A DNA stretch of 64,000 nucleotides from Komarekiella atlantica HA4396-MV6. GTDB taxonomy: Bacteria > Cyanobacteriota > Cyanobacteriia > Cyanobacteriales > Nostocaceae. Shown here in pieces: positions 28,812-38,004 of this stretch. The position numbers and the translations under genes are program-made. The stretch's first letter is position 1. Each line of letters opens with the position of its first letter. Under the pieces are notes generated by a model. That model did no database searches and was not told the origin of the DNA. It worked only from the letters and a program-made list of their open reading frames with translations. The stretch lies in NCBI GenBank assembly GCA_019359395.1, contig JAHHHK010000005.1, positions 62,001-126,000 on the forward strand, in the 5' to 3' direction.

Positions 28812-29660
28812 TTACTCGTCAGCGTGAGCAAATCGGCGAAAGAGGAAGTCTAAAGCGTAGTTCCGCAGGTTGTAGTACTCAGGGTCTTCCATGATGCGGC
28901 GACGATTGCGGGGACGGGAGAAGGGAATATTGAGGATTTCACCGATGTGAGCAGCCGGGCCGTTAGTCATCATCACAACTCTGTCGGCGAGGAAAAGCGC
29001 TTCATCAATGTCATGGGTAATCATTAGTACGGTAACTTGATGTTCACGCCAGATTTGCAGCAGTTCTTCTTGTAATTCTTCTCTGGTGATGGCATCTAAT
29101 GCACCAAAAGGTTCATCGAGAATCAAAACTTGCGGACGAATAGAGAGGGCGCGGGCGATCGCAACTCGCTGTTTCATCCCGCCAGAAAGCTGATTCGGTT
29201 TCTTGTCAGCCGCTTCTGTAAGCCCCACCATTGCTAAATGTTCTCTGACAATTGCGCGTTTTTCTGCCTGGGGTTTTTTCGGAAACACCGAATCTACAGC
29301 CAGGTAAACGTTATCAAAGACATTCAGCCAAGGTAGTAGACAGTAGTTTTGGAATACCATCATCCGGTCGGGCCCTGGTTCGGTGATGGGTTTGTCTTGC
29401 AGCAGCACAACACCATCGGTGGGAGTGTTAAACCCGGAAATCATGTTGAGGAGAGTTGATTTACCACAGCCAGAGTGACCAATGATGCAAACGAATTCGC
29501 CCTCACGCACTTTCAAGTCAACTCCATCAAGTACGGTGTGAGGGCCTTCGGAAGTTGGATAAATTTTGCTTACACCTTCAATTACCAAAAAGTTTTCTGC
29601 TTTTTTCGTTTGCAGTTGATTGATTTGGGTTTTGCTGCTAGTTCCGTTTACTGTTTGCAT
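28812..29660 (-). CDS. nrtD: Nitrate ABC transporter ATPase NrtD
   Basis: A 282-residue cytosolic ATPase of the nitrate/nitrite (and related cyanate/bicarbonate) ABC family. It has Walker A GHSGCGKST, LSGGMKQRVAIARALS, Walker B VLILDEPFGALDA, and the typical C-terminal IPFSRPRNRRRIMEDPEYY. It pairs with NrtC to energise NrtB. It lies downstream of nrtC with 150 bases between, filled by an inverted repeat. Confidence 0.96.
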   Translation of the reverse strand: MQTVNGTSSKTQINQLQTKKAENFLVIEGVSKIYPTSEGPHTVLDGVDLKVREGEFVCIIGHSGCGKSTLLNMISGFNTPTDGVVLLQDKPITEPGPDRMMVFQNYCLLPWLNVFDNVYLAVDSVFPKKPQAEKRAIVREHLAMVGLTEAADKKPNQLSGGMKQRVAIARALSIRPQVLILDEPFGALDAITREELQEELLQIWREHQVTVLMITHDIDEALFLADRVVMMTNGPAAHIGEILNIPFSRPRNRRRIMEDPEYYNLRNYALDFLFRRFAHADE

Positions 29661-29693
29661 GATGAATTTAGTAATTTGTTAAATTTTTGTTTT

Positions 29694-29766
29694 TCTCTCT
29701 GCGCTCTCTGCGTCTCTGTGGTTAAATAAATTACTTTCTAACCGCAGAGGCGCAGAGAACACAGAG
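29694..29766. repeat. Inverted repeat in nrtC-nrtD gap
   Basis: CTCTCTGCGTCTCTGTGGTTA and its near complement TAACCGCAGAGGCGCAGAGA face each other across about 16 bases (AAATAAATTACTTTC). The same element type occurs at 137-270. Formed in RNA, this hairpin would sit inside the nir operon message and could affect the relative level of nrtD. Confidence 0.65.
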
Positions 29767-29810
29767 TTAAGAAGAATTCTTTTGCCAAAAGTTTACGTAC
29801 CTTGGGATGA

Positions 29811-31799
29811 CTAAATAAATACTTCTTCAACCCGGATTTGCCGTTTAATTTCCAGGCTTTTGAGATACTCTATCGGCTCTGATGGGTTAAAAACTTTACC
29901 ATCAAATAAATGAATTGGGTCATCTTCTCCGATATCGAGTAAGCCGAGGTCGCGTGCAGCCGCACCAAATATGTCTGTACGACAAACTCTTTCAATCACT
30001 TCCACCCAGTTTTTTGGGAAGGGTGTTAAGCCCCAACGTGCCATTTGAGTCACCATCCACAAAATTTCAGTCCGGTTGGGATAGTTGGTTTTATTGAGAT
30101 AAAACTGGTTGTATGCTGTGAATTCTTGTGGTTGTGTACCGTCGCCGCGATCATAGGGATCGATGAACCCCGGACGGACGTATACAGGATCTATATCTAA
30201 ATATTCATAACGGCAGAGTATTTCTAAAATCTCTTCGCGGTTGCGAAAATCGTCACAGTATTTGCAAGCTTCTAACAATGCTTTGACCAGAGCAAGATAG
30301 GTTTCTGGGTACTGCTGCGCCCAATCTTCTCGCACTCCCAAGACTTTTTTCGGCTGTCCTGACCAAATTTCCAAAGCTGTAGCCGCAACAAAGCCTAAGT
30401 CTTGATGAACAGCAAGGTAGTTCCAGGGTTCTCCAGCACAGTAACCGTCAATATTTCCGGCTTTGAGTTGAGAAACCATTTCCATTGGTGGAATCACTGT
30501 CAAGCTGACATCTCTATCAGGATCTATGCCACCAGCCGCCAGCCAATAACGCAGCATGAGGTTCAGCATGGAAGTAGGATGAACTACACCCAAAGTTAGA
30601 ATTTGGTCGGGAGCAGCGCTAATTGCTGCTTTTAAGTCAGCCAAATTTCTGACACCTTGGCTATATAATCTTTTGCTTAAGGTAATGGCGTTAGCATTAC
30701 GAGAGATATTCAGGGCATTGATTACAGGAATTGGTGTTTTACCACCAGCACCCAAAGTGAGGGCTAAGGGCATTCCCGCAAGCATCTGAGCAGCGTCTAA
30801 TTTACCGTTAACAACCCCTTGAGTTATCTCTTTCCAACTACTGGCACGATTGAGGGTGATTTTTTCTAAACCATACTGAGCAAAGAAGCCTTTTTCTTGA
30901 GCAACAATTAAAGGTGCAGCATCAGTTAAAGGTAGAAAGCCGATTTCCAGATTGACTTTTTCTAAGCCGTTGTGAGATATAGCTGCTGGTACTGAAGTTT
31001 GCTGTGCTTTGCGTTTCTTGGCAAGCTTTTGTTGATTGAGAAAGTAAATCATTTCATTCCGCAAACTGTAGTAGCTGGGATGTTTGACTACTTCCAAGCG
31101 TTGGCGCGGGCGAGGGATCGGTACTTCGAGAATTTGCCCGATATGAGCTTCTGGCCCGTTGGTGAGCATGACGACGCGATCGCTCAACAATAGCGCTTCG
31201 TCCACGTCGTGTGTCACCATCACGCAGGTAACGTTATGTTCGTTACAGATTTTCATCAGTTGTTCTTGCAAACTACCCCGCGTTAAGGCATCCAATGCCC
31301 CAAAGGGTTCATCTAGCAGTAACAACTTAGGACGGGTAGCCAAGGCGCGGGCGATCGCCACCCGTTGTTTCATCCCCCCAGATAACTCACTCGGACGTTT
31401 ATTCGCCGCAGGACGCAGCCCTACCATATCAATATGTTCTTCAATAATGCTTTGGCGTTCACCCTTGGGCTTACCTTTATACACTTCATCAACAGCTAGA
31501 GCTACGTTTTCCCGTACTGTTAACCAAGGCAGTAAAGAGTAGTTTTGAAACACAACCATCCGATCTGGACTAGGATCTGTGATTTCCCGCCCTTCCAAGG
31601 TAACGCCGCCAATACTTGCTCGATCTAAACCTGCGATGATGTTGAGCAAGGTAGATTTACCACAACCAGAGTGTCCAATAAGAGAAACAAATTCCCCTTG
31701 TTGGATTTTCAACTCAATATTTTTGAGGGCAATATATTTGCCACCAGTTGGGAGATCAAATACACGGTCAACGTGGTCAACTTCAACAAAAGTAGTCAT
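29811..31799 (-). CDS. nrtC: Nitrate ABC transporter ATPase with sensor domain, NrtC
   Basis: A 662-residue two-domain subunit. Residues 1-260 are an ABC ATPase (GHSGCGKST, LSGGMKQRVAIARALA, LLLLDEPFGALDAL). After a linker with KKRKAQQ, residues about 285-660 resemble the nitrate-binding protein NrtA (IGFLPLTDAAPLIVAQEKGF, GYCAGEPWNYLAVHQDLGF). In the family the C-terminal domain mediates inhibition of uptake by ammonium. The start lies just after a short tandem-repeat block at 31800-31860. Confidence 0.97.
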   Translation of the reverse strand: MTTFVEVDHVDRVFDLPTGGKYIALKNIELKIQQGEFVSLIGHSGCGKSTLLNIIAGLDRASIGGVTLEGREITDPSPDRMVVFQNYSLLPWLTVRENVALAVDEVYKGKPKGERQSIIEEHIDMVGLRPAANKRPSELSGGMKQRVAIARALATRPKLLLLDEPFGALDALTRGSLQEQLMKICNEHNVTCVMVTHDVDEALLLSDRVVMLTNGPEAHIGQILEVPIPRPRQRLEVVKHPSYYSLRNEMIYFLNQQKLAKKRKAQQTSVPAAISHNGLEKVNLEIGFLPLTDAAPLIVAQEKGFFAQYGLEKITLNRASSWKEITQGVVNGKLDAAQMLAGMPLALTLGAGGKTPIPVINALNISRNANAITLSKRLYSQGVRNLADLKAAISAAPDQILTLGVVHPTSMLNLMLRYWLAAGGIDPDRDVSLTVIPPMEMVSQLKAGNIDGYCAGEPWNYLAVHQDLGFVAATALEIWSGQPKKVLGVREDWAQQYPETYLALVKALLEACKYCDDFRNREEILEILCRYEYLDIDPVYVRPGFIDPYDRGDGTQPQEFTAYNQFYLNKTNYPNRTEILWMVTQMARWGLTPFPKNWVEVIERVCRTDIFGAAARDLGLLDIGEDDPIHLFDGKVFNPSEPIEYLKSLEIKRQIRVEEVFI

Positions 31800-31915
31800 T
31801 GGTCATTAGTCCTTTGTCATTAGTCATTGGTCATTAGTCCTTTGCCATTTGTCAAGAGTCAGTAATCGATAGAGATTGCTTTTGACTTTTGACTTTGGAC
31901 TTTTGACTACTTCTG
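31800..31915. repeat. Short tandem repeats in nrtB-nrtC gap
   Basis: The gap is made of TTGTCATTAGTCATTGGTCA-type 7-base repeats followed by GACTTTTGAC-type repeats, both common short tandem repeats of Nostoc-like genomes. A related array lies at 58470-58556. Confidence 0.7.
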
Positions 31916-32749
31916 TTATTGGGATACAACTTTGCTAGCTATAAAGCCAACTAATCTATCTAGGATCAAGCCGACCAAGCCAACATAAATTAAGGCGAGG
32001 ATAATTTCGCTTAAGTTAGTTTCTGTAGTGGTATTGTAGGCATCCCAAATAAATGAACCAATTCCGACACCACCGACTAACATTTCTGCTGCAACAATTG
32101 CTAACCAAGATAGACCAATGCCAATGCGTAATCCTGTGAATATATAAGGAACAGTGGCAGGAAACACCACTTTAAAGAAATACTTGGCTCCTTTTAAACG
32201 CAAAACTCTAGCTACATTTATGTAGTCTTGAGGAATTTGTTGCACACCTACTGTGGTGTTGATCACAATCGGCCAAACAGATGTAATGAAAATCACGAAA
32301 ATAGCTGAAGGATTAGCCTGTTGAAATGCTGCTAAAGAGATTGGCAGCCATGCCAGAGGTGGTACAGTTCGCAACACTTGGAAAATGGGATCTAGAGCGT
32401 TATAAAGTAATTTATTCGCACCAATAAAAATCCCCACTGCAATGCCAACAATTGTTGCTAAAGAAAATCCTAAACCAACTCTTACTAAGCTACTGAGTAT
32501 TTGCCAGCCTAAGCCTTTATCACTTTCACCATTATCAAAAAATGGATTAATGATAAAAGGATCCCAAGTTTCGGAAAAGGTTTCTATCGGCCCAGGTAAC
32601 TTAAAGTTAGGATTTAAACAAAGCAGTTGCCAAATCACTAGAAAAAGAGCTAACGCTACCAGTGGCGGCACAATTTTTTGTGAAACTAATTTATTGAAGT
32701 TCTTACGGTGATTTTTTTTGATAGTGCGACTTCCAAGAATAGCTGCCAT
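31916..32749 (-). CDS. nrtB: Nitrate ABC transporter permease NrtB
   Basis: A 277-residue inner-membrane subunit with about six membrane segments: residues about 28-46, 85-110, 125-145, 148-166, 205-235 and 250-270. The ATPase-contact loop (INVARVLRLKGAKYFFKVVF) is in the expected place, and SWLAIVAAEMLVGGVGIG is a hallmark of the nitrate/taurine permease family. It works with NrtA, C and D for high-affinity nitrate and nitrite uptake. Confidence 0.96.
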   Translation of the reverse strand: MAAILGSRTIKKNHRKNFNKLVSQKIVPPLVALALFLVIWQLLCLNPNFKLPGPIETFSETWDPFIINPFFDNGESDKGLGWQILSSLVRVGLGFSLATIVGIAVGIFIGANKLLYNALDPIFQVLRTVPPLAWLPISLAAFQQANPSAIFVIFITSVWPIVINTTVGVQQIPQDYINVARVLRLKGAKYFFKVVFPATVPYIFTGLRIGIGLSWLAIVAAEMLVGGVGIGSFIWDAYNTTTETNLSEIILALIYVGLVGLILDRLVGFIASKVVSQ

Positions 32750-32895
32750 TTTTTTCTCCGATTGCCTTTAAGTAGCTAGGCGTAAAAATTAAGTTTGTAT
32801 TAAGTATTTTAGTCCTAATAAACCTTGCTATGAGCGATGAATCGCTCACTACTAACTATGATTTTGTTGATGTTTAATTATGCCTAAATCCTTAA

Positions 32896-34218
32896 TTAAA
32901 CTTTCTTAATTTTTAAACTCTGCAAATATTCTTCTGGTTTTTCTGGGTCAAATTTCACACCATCAAAAAAAGTCTCAATACCGCGAGAACTACTCTTAGG
33001 AATTTCGGAATCAGGAACACTAATAGCTTTAGCTGCTTTTTTCCACAAGTCCTCTTTATTGACTTGGTTAACTATTTCCTGAACTTTAGTATCTTTTGGT
33101 AAATAGCCCCAGCGAATATCTTCAGTTAAAAACCAAATATCATGACTTTTGTAAGGATAAGAAGCATTATCTGCCCAGAATTTCATCCGATTTGGGAAGT
33201 TTTGCTGAGTACGACCATCACCAAAGTCAATATTGCCTTTCGACCTTTCTAAAATATCTGCGGCAGCAACATTAAAGTATTTACGGTCAGAGCAGATTTT
33301 GCACATCTCCTCTTTATTTTCTGCGCGATCGCACCATTGTTGAGCTTCCATAACTGCCATCAACATTGCTTGTGCAGCATTGGGATTCTGATCAACCCAA
33401 TCTTTCCGCATAGTAAAGGCTTTTTCTGGATGATCTTTCCACAATTCGCCTGTAACTAAAGCTGAATAACCTATTTTTTGATTTACCAATTGAGCGTTCC
33501 AAGGCTCTCCCACGCAGAAAGAATCGATGGTGTTGACTTTCATATTTGCCACCATTTGTGGTGGTGGTACAGGTTCCAAAACCACATCTTGATCTGGATT
33601 GATGCCGCCAGCCGCTAACCAATAGCGCATCCACAAATCGTGAGTACCACCGGGAAAGGTAACACCAAATTTCAATGCTTTTTTATTAGCTTTGGCTTGG
33701 CTTGCAGCTTCTTTCAGTCCTTTGCTTTCTAAATTGACATTGAGTTCTTTAAATTTATTGGCAACAGAGATAGCCTGACCATTGGTATTTAACCTGGCCA
33801 AGATATACATTGGCACTTTATCGTTGATGGTCATTAAATAAGGCATGGGGCTGAGGATGTGTGCGCCATCAATACCACCGCCAGCTGAGCCGATTTTTAA
33901 GTTGTCACGGGTGACAGGCCAAGATTTCTGTTTGATCACCTCGACATCAGTCATGCCGTACTTAGCAAAGAAACCCTTTTCTTTAGCAATAATTAAAGGA
34001 GCAGCATCAGTTAGAGCGATGAATCCTAGCTTGGCTTTGGTTACTTCTACCTTCGGTGCATTAGCCACTGTAGAGACGTTGGCGGCGGGAGCAGCAGAGG
34101 GCGAGTCACCACCTGTTGAGGCTGTATTGCTGCCAGCAGAACAACCGTGAGCCAAAATAGAAGCGGTAGCCGTAGCGCTTGCGGTGAAAATAAATTTTCT
34201 TCTTGAAAGATTTGTCAT
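32896..34218 (-). CDS. nrtA: Nitrate-binding lipoprotein NrtA
   Basis: A 440-residue substrate-binding protein. The N-terminus SRRKFIFTASATATASILAHGC has a twin-arginine motif and a lipobox Cys, so it is probably exported folded and anchored as a lipoprotein. An Ala/Ser/Pro-rich linker runs to about 58. The binding domain shows LGFIALTDAAPLIIAKEKGFF, GGIDGAHILSPMPYLMT, GVTFPGGTHDLWMRYWLAA and DSFCVGEPWNAQLV. It follows nirA by 25 bases, as in other nir operons. Confidence 0.96.
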   Translation of the reverse strand: MTNLSRRKFIFTASATATASILAHGCSAGSNTASTGGDSPSAAPAANVSTVANAPKVEVTKAKLGFIALTDAAPLIIAKEKGFFAKYGMTDVEVIKQKSWPVTRDNLKIGSAGGGIDGAHILSPMPYLMTINDKVPMYILARLNTNGQAISVANKFKELNVNLESKGLKEAASQAKANKKALKFGVTFPGGTHDLWMRYWLAAGGINPDQDVVLEPVPPPQMVANMKVNTIDSFCVGEPWNAQLVNQKIGYSALVTGELWKDHPEKAFTMRKDWVDQNPNAAQAMLMAVMEAQQWCDRAENKEEMCKICSDRKYFNVAAADILERSKGNIDFGDGRTQQNFPNRMKFWADNASYPYKSHDIWFLTEDIRWGYLPKDTKVQEIVNQVNKEDLWKKAAKAISVPDSEIPKSSSRGIETFFDGVKFDPEKPEEYLQSLKIKKV

Positions 34219-34243
34219 TTTTCCTTTATTTAGTTGTTAACTG

Positions 34244-35842
34244 TTAGTTGTGATCTATTGACCAATGAGTTACCAAGGCTTCTTGCTTCGGTTTTGCCCC
34301 AAAGTGTTCAATGAGTAAATTTTGCAAGAATGGCTGTAAGTCTTCACAGGGTATGCCTTTGATGACACAAGTTCCTAGATGGGCGTCTTTGCCAACTTTG
34401 CCACCCATGTAGATATCAACTCCTTCTACAGCTTTGCCATTTTTGCGAGTTTTAGTTCCCATCAAGCCGATGTCTGCAACTTGAGGCTGTCCACAGGAGT
34501 TAGGACAACCTGTCCAGTGAATTCGCACGTTTGCGGTGAGTATTAAGTCTGCTTCTAATGCTTTAATAATTCCTAAAGCACGGTTTTTGGTTTCAATTAG
34601 GGCAAAGTTGCAAAATTGTGAGCCTGTGCAAGAAACTAGCGATCGCGTCAGTAAACCAGGATCAATCGAAAACCTTTCTAGCAGTGGCTCTGTCAAAAAT
34701 GTTGCCAACCGCGAGTCAGGAATATTGGGAATAATGATGTTTTGCTCAACGGTGAAGCGGATTTCACCACTACCGTAAACTTCTGCTAGACGTGCGATTT
34801 CAAACATATCTTCGGCATACAACCGACCAACCGGGATATGCAAGCCTACGTAGTTTAATCCTGGTTGTTTTTGTTTATATACGCCGATATGGTCGCGTTT
34901 TTCCCAGTCAATTTCGTCTTTTGGCGCTGCGGGTAACAACGATGTACCCAAACGGTTTTCGACTTCTTGGCGAAACTTTTCTAAACCCCATTCATCAATT
35001 AGCCACATCAAGCGGGATTTTTGGCGATTGGCGCGTAAACCGTGATCCCGATAAACTTCCAAAACGGCTCTACATACGGCTACGACGTCTTCTGGAGATA
35101 CCCAAGCATTTAGAGGAATCGCCGCCTCACAGCGTTTAGCTGAGAAAAAGCCACCCACCAAGACGTTAAATCCAAATATTGGAGATTGGGAAGATTGTTC
35201 CCCAGTCCCTTCTTTAAACGCGGGAACGAAAGCTAAATCGTTGATTTCGGCGTGAACTGAGTTGTCTCGTCCACCAGCGATCGCAATGTTAAATTTCCTT
35301 GGTAAATTGGTAAACTCTGGATTGCCTTCACCTTTATTGGTGAGCATATCCTGAATCTGCTGTACCACCTCTCGTGTGTCATACAACTCATCTGCATCCA
35401 ACCCCGCCACAGGGTCGCCTGTGATATTGCGGATGTTGTCCATCCCTGACTGGACGCTGGTTAAACCAACTGCGTGAAATCTATTAAAAATATCAGGTAA
35501 GTCTTCAATTCTAATGCCCCGCAATTGGATATTCTGTCTGGTAGTAATGTCAGCATTGCCGTCATCTCCGTAACGCTGCACCACTCCTGCTAAAGCACGC
35601 ATCTGACTGCTGGTGAGAATACCGTTAGGTAAGCGCATCCGCATCATAAACTTGCCCGGAGTTACTGGGCGAAAAAACACACCAACCCACTTGAGTCGGT
35701 GATCACGGTCTGTTTCGTCCATTGCTTCCCAACCTAGGGCAGCAAATTTCTCTATCTCACCTTTGACGGCAAGTCCATCTTTTTCTGCTTTGAATTTCTC
35801 AAACTTGTTAAGGCTTGTTGTGGTAGTTGCTGTGTCTGTCAT
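34244..35842 (-). CDS. nirA: Ferredoxin-nitrite reductase
   Basis: Reduces nitrite to ammonium with six electrons from ferredoxin, using siroheme and [4Fe-4S]. The 532 residues are near the usual length. The cluster-ligand motifs are LVSCTGSQFCNFA and WTGCPNSCGQPQVADIGLMG; substrate-side segments include MMRMRLPNGILTSSQMRALA and TTRQNIQLRGI. It is the first gene of the leftward operon nirA-nrtA-nrtB-nrtC-nrtD-nrtP. The leader is about 250 bases long from the predicted promoter. Confidence 0.97.
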   Translation of the reverse strand: MTDTATTTTSLNKFEKFKAEKDGLAVKGEIEKFAALGWEAMDETDRDHRLKWVGVFFRPVTPGKFMMRMRLPNGILTSSQMRALAGVVQRYGDDGNADITTRQNIQLRGIRIEDLPDIFNRFHAVGLTSVQSGMDNIRNITGDPVAGLDADELYDTREVVQQIQDMLTNKGEGNPEFTNLPRKFNIAIAGGRDNSVHAEINDLAFVPAFKEGTGEQSSQSPIFGFNVLVGGFFSAKRCEAAIPLNAWVSPEDVVAVCRAVLEVYRDHGLRANRQKSRLMWLIDEWGLEKFRQEVENRLGTSLLPAAPKDEIDWEKRDHIGVYKQKQPGLNYVGLHIPVGRLYAEDMFEIARLAEVYGSGEIRFTVEQNIIIPNIPDSRLATFLTEPLLERFSIDPGLLTRSLVSCTGSQFCNFALIETKNRALGIIKALEADLILTANVRIHWTGCPNSCGQPQVADIGLMGTKTRKNGKAVEGVDIYMGGKVGKDAHLGTCVIKGIPCEDLQPFLQNLLIEHFGAKPKQEALVTHWSIDHN

Positions 35843-36100
35843 GAGATGAGTCTCGTTGCAAATAACTGATCCGCTGAGAACTTATAGAGTTACTTACCCA
35901 ATATCAACCAGCCCGTAGTCTCATCAGTTAATGGGTCTACGAGGGTTATGAGCAAAAAATTTGATTTAGTTAAGGCTGATTATCTGTACTCAAGAGCATT
36001 ACAACTTGAAACCTAAAATAGGTAAAATCTGTCGCCCTTACACTTTGTAAATTTGTCAAGAAGGTGTGGATACTGTTTATGTAACAATTTCGATACTTCT

Positions 36101-36142
36101 AAGTTAAAACGAGATTTATGTTAAAATCGTATAAATTGTTAC
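36101..36142 (-). promoter_or_regulatory. NtcA-activated promoter of nirA
   Basis: GTA-N8-TAC at 36129-36142 (GTAACAATTTATAC on the minus strand) is followed at exactly 22 bases by TAACTT (36101-36106), which fits the -10 form TAN3T. This is the standard layout of a class II NtcA-activated promoter. Transcription would begin near 36095. Confidence 0.8.
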
Positions 36143-36178
36143 GGTTTTCTAGTAATATTGCTGAAAGTGTATCAATAA

Positions 36179-36195
36179 TATGCGTTTTTTGCATA
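36179..36195. promoter_or_regulatory. Candidate NtcB operator
   Basis: TATGCGTTTTTTGCATA is an inverted repeat with T-N11-A character. Its centre TGCG-TTTTT-TGCA differs at one base from the TGCA-N5-TGCA motif recalled for NtcB in unicellular cyanobacteria. It lies about 51 bases upstream of the NtcA site centre on the nirA strand, a reasonable place for a co-activator. Confidence 0.5.
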
Positions 36196-36271
36196 AAGAA
36201 CAGCTAATAAGCGATGCAAAGCGCTTGCTGAACAGCATTTGAGATTGATGTATGTTAACTAAAACGCAGTC

Positions 36272-36679
36272 ATGAAACGTCGTGATTTCATCTATTGGGT
36301 CGGCTTGGGTTCGATAGCGAGTTCTTTACCTGTAGCGCTGGCAGCTTGTTCTTCTCAGACAACTGCTGAAGATTGGCAAGCTGTGGGCGCATCAGCAGAA
36401 TTAGGTAAGACTGGTCAAATACTTGCTAAAAACTCACCCGTTGGGCCTGTTTTGGTAGTCGGTACATCTAAAACCGAAAATCTGACTGCTGTTAACCCGA
36501 CTTGTTCTCATGCAGGTTGCACAGTGGCATGGCAAGCTGAGACCAAAAAATTCGCCTGTCCCTGTCATGGTTCGGAATTTGGTGTTGATGGTAAAGTGCA
36601 AAGAGGCCCAGCAACAACACCGCTAAAAACTTACGCCGCTAAGATTGAAGGTGATTCAGTTGTGGTTAAGCCCACCTAG
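36272..36679 (+). CDS. Exported Rieske [2Fe-2S] protein
   Basis: A 135-residue protein with a twin-arginine-like start (MKRRDFIYWVGLGSIASSLP) and a possible lipobox (ALAACSS). The Rieske ligands are present: TCSHAGCTV and FACPCHGSEFG, giving C-x-H and C-x-x-H with the extra disulfide cysteines. It is shorter than the PetC of the cytochrome b6f complex and lacks its long hinge, so it resembles the small atypical Rieske proteins. Divergent from nirA and 26 bases before the HEAT gene, it may belong to nitrate regulation or electron supply; role unproven. Confidence 0.88.
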   Translation: MKRRDFIYWVGLGSIASSLPVALAACSSQTTAEDWQAVGASAELGKTGQILAKNSPVGPVLVVGTSKTENLTAVNPTCSHAGCTVAWQAETKKFACPCHGSEFGVDGKVQRGPATTPLKTYAAKIEGDSVVVKPT

Positions 36680-36705
36680 ACAATTCCAAATTTAAGCAAA
36701 GTGTC

Positions 36706-38004
36706 GTGAATAATCTCAACCAGCTTTTGGTGCAGGCCGAAATAGCATACGATGCAGCTGATTGGTCATCGCTGATTCAATATTTGCAACAGTTAGTTTT
36801 GGGAGAAAACTCTAGACATTCAGAGATAGTTAAAAATCGAGAACGTATCCTGAAATTAGCAATTCCAATTTTAGAGATGGGGGATTTTCAACAACGTTGG
36901 GAAGTTGCCAAGGTGTTGACTAGCTTGGGAAATATTGCCATCCCGCCACTCATTGAAATCTTAGAAGATGAAGACGCAGAAGAAGAATTGCGTTGGTATG
37001 CAGCAAAGATTTTAGGCGAGTTTCAACACCCAGATGCGATCGCCCCGTTGGTAGAATTGTTGAAAATCGATGAAAATGAAGAACTCAAAGCGATCGCTAC
37101 AACAGCACTTGGACAAATGGGTAATGTTGCGATCGCCGCACTCTGTGAACTTTTAGCAGCAGAAGATACACGACTTTTAGCAGTGCGATCGCTCTCTTGT
37201 ATTCGCCAACCAAAAACCATCACACCTCTGTTGAGTGTAGTCCAAGATTCACAAGCAGCAATCCGCGCCGCTGCAATTGAAGCCCTCAGTAGCTTTCATG
37301 ACGAACGTGTCCCACCAATCCTGTTAATTGCCTTGGATGATGTAGCTGCTACAGTCAGACGCGCAGCAGTGCTGGGTTTAGGTTTTCGCCCTGACTTATG
37401 TGCAGAATTAGATTTAGTGACGAGACTGCAACCTAGGCTTTATGACTTTAACCTTGAGGTTTGTTGTGCCGCAGCAGTTGCCCTTTCGCGGATGAATTGT
37501 GATCATGCTGCCAAGCAATTATTTCAGGTATTGATATCATCTCATACACCAATCAAGCTGCAACTCGAAATTATCCGCGCCTTAAGTTGGATGGGGACAA
37601 CATCAGGTTTGGAATACATACAACAAGCACTGAATCACAAATTATCAGAGACAATGTGGCAGGAAATCGTTACAGTTTTAGGACGAGTCCAAAAGCCACA
37701 TTTAACTCAACAAGCTACAGAAATTTTGCTGGAAATCTTGCAATCAAAGCATCCAGCCACAGAAATTACCAACATCAAAAGCGCGATCGCCCTATCATTA
37801 GGTCAGCTAGGCAACATGCAAGCAATTGAACCATTAATTTCGCTGCTAGCAGATCCAAATACATCGGTGAGACTGCACGCGATCGCTGCACTGAAAAATT
37901 TAGATAGGGAAGTCGCACATCAACAATTACAGCAGTTAGCAAATAACGCCACACTCACACCAGATTTGCAAACAGGAGTAGCGATCGCCCTAGCAGAGTG
38001 GTAA
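36706..38004 (+). CDS. HEAT-repeat protein in nitrate cluster
   Basis: A 432-residue protein beginning with GTG. It consists almost wholly of HEAT/PBS-lyase-like helical repeats: VLTSLGNIAIPPLIEILEDE, LRWYAAKILGEFQHPDAIAP, LKAIATTALGQMGNVAIAAL, AIRAAAIEALSSF, and AIALSLGQLGNMQAIEPLIS. In Synechococcus PCC 7942 the gene between divergent nirA and ntcB is nirB, needed for full nitrite reductase activity; this gene has the same place, but equivalence is only inferred. Alternatively it may serve as a tetrapyrrole-lyase-like or scaffold protein. Confidence 0.85.
   Translation: MNNLNQLLVQAEIAYDAADWSSLIQYLQQLVLGENSRHSEIVKNRERILKLAIPILEMGDFQQRWEVAKVLTSLGNIAIPPLIEILEDEDAEEELRWYAAKILGEFQHPDAIAPLVELLKIDENEELKAIATTALGQMGNVAIAALCELLAAEDTRLLAVRSLSCIRQPKTITPLLSVVQDSQAAIRAAAIEALSSFHDERVPPILLIALDDVAATVRRAAVLGLGFRPDLCAELDLVTRLQPRLYDFNLEVCCAAAVALSRMNCDHAAKQLFQVLISSHTPIKLQLEIIRALSWMGTTSGLEYIQQALNHKLSETMWQEIVTVLGRVQKPHLTQQATEILLEILQSKHPATEITNIKSAIALSLGQLGNMQAIEPLISLLADPNTSVRLHAIAALKNLDREVAHQQLQQLANNATLTPDLQTGVAIALAEW

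Larger units (their letters stand above)
35843..36271. other. nirA / Rieske divergent control region
   Basis: This 429-base divergent gap carries an NtcA site with spaced -10 box for nirA and a LysR-type inverted repeat likely for NtcB (both listed). The part next to nirA (35843-36095) would be the transcribed leader. I see no small gene in it. Confidence 0.6.

Noticed and set aside
34070-34080. GTAGAGACGTT inside the nrtA linker as part of a palindromic repeat
   Set aside because: Only 11 bases match and the complementary arm is absent, so chance in a low-complexity linker is likely.
36081-36096. Second NtcA site near the nirA start of transcription
   Set aside because: GTAACAATTTCGATAC has a 10-base spacer between the half-sites, not 8.
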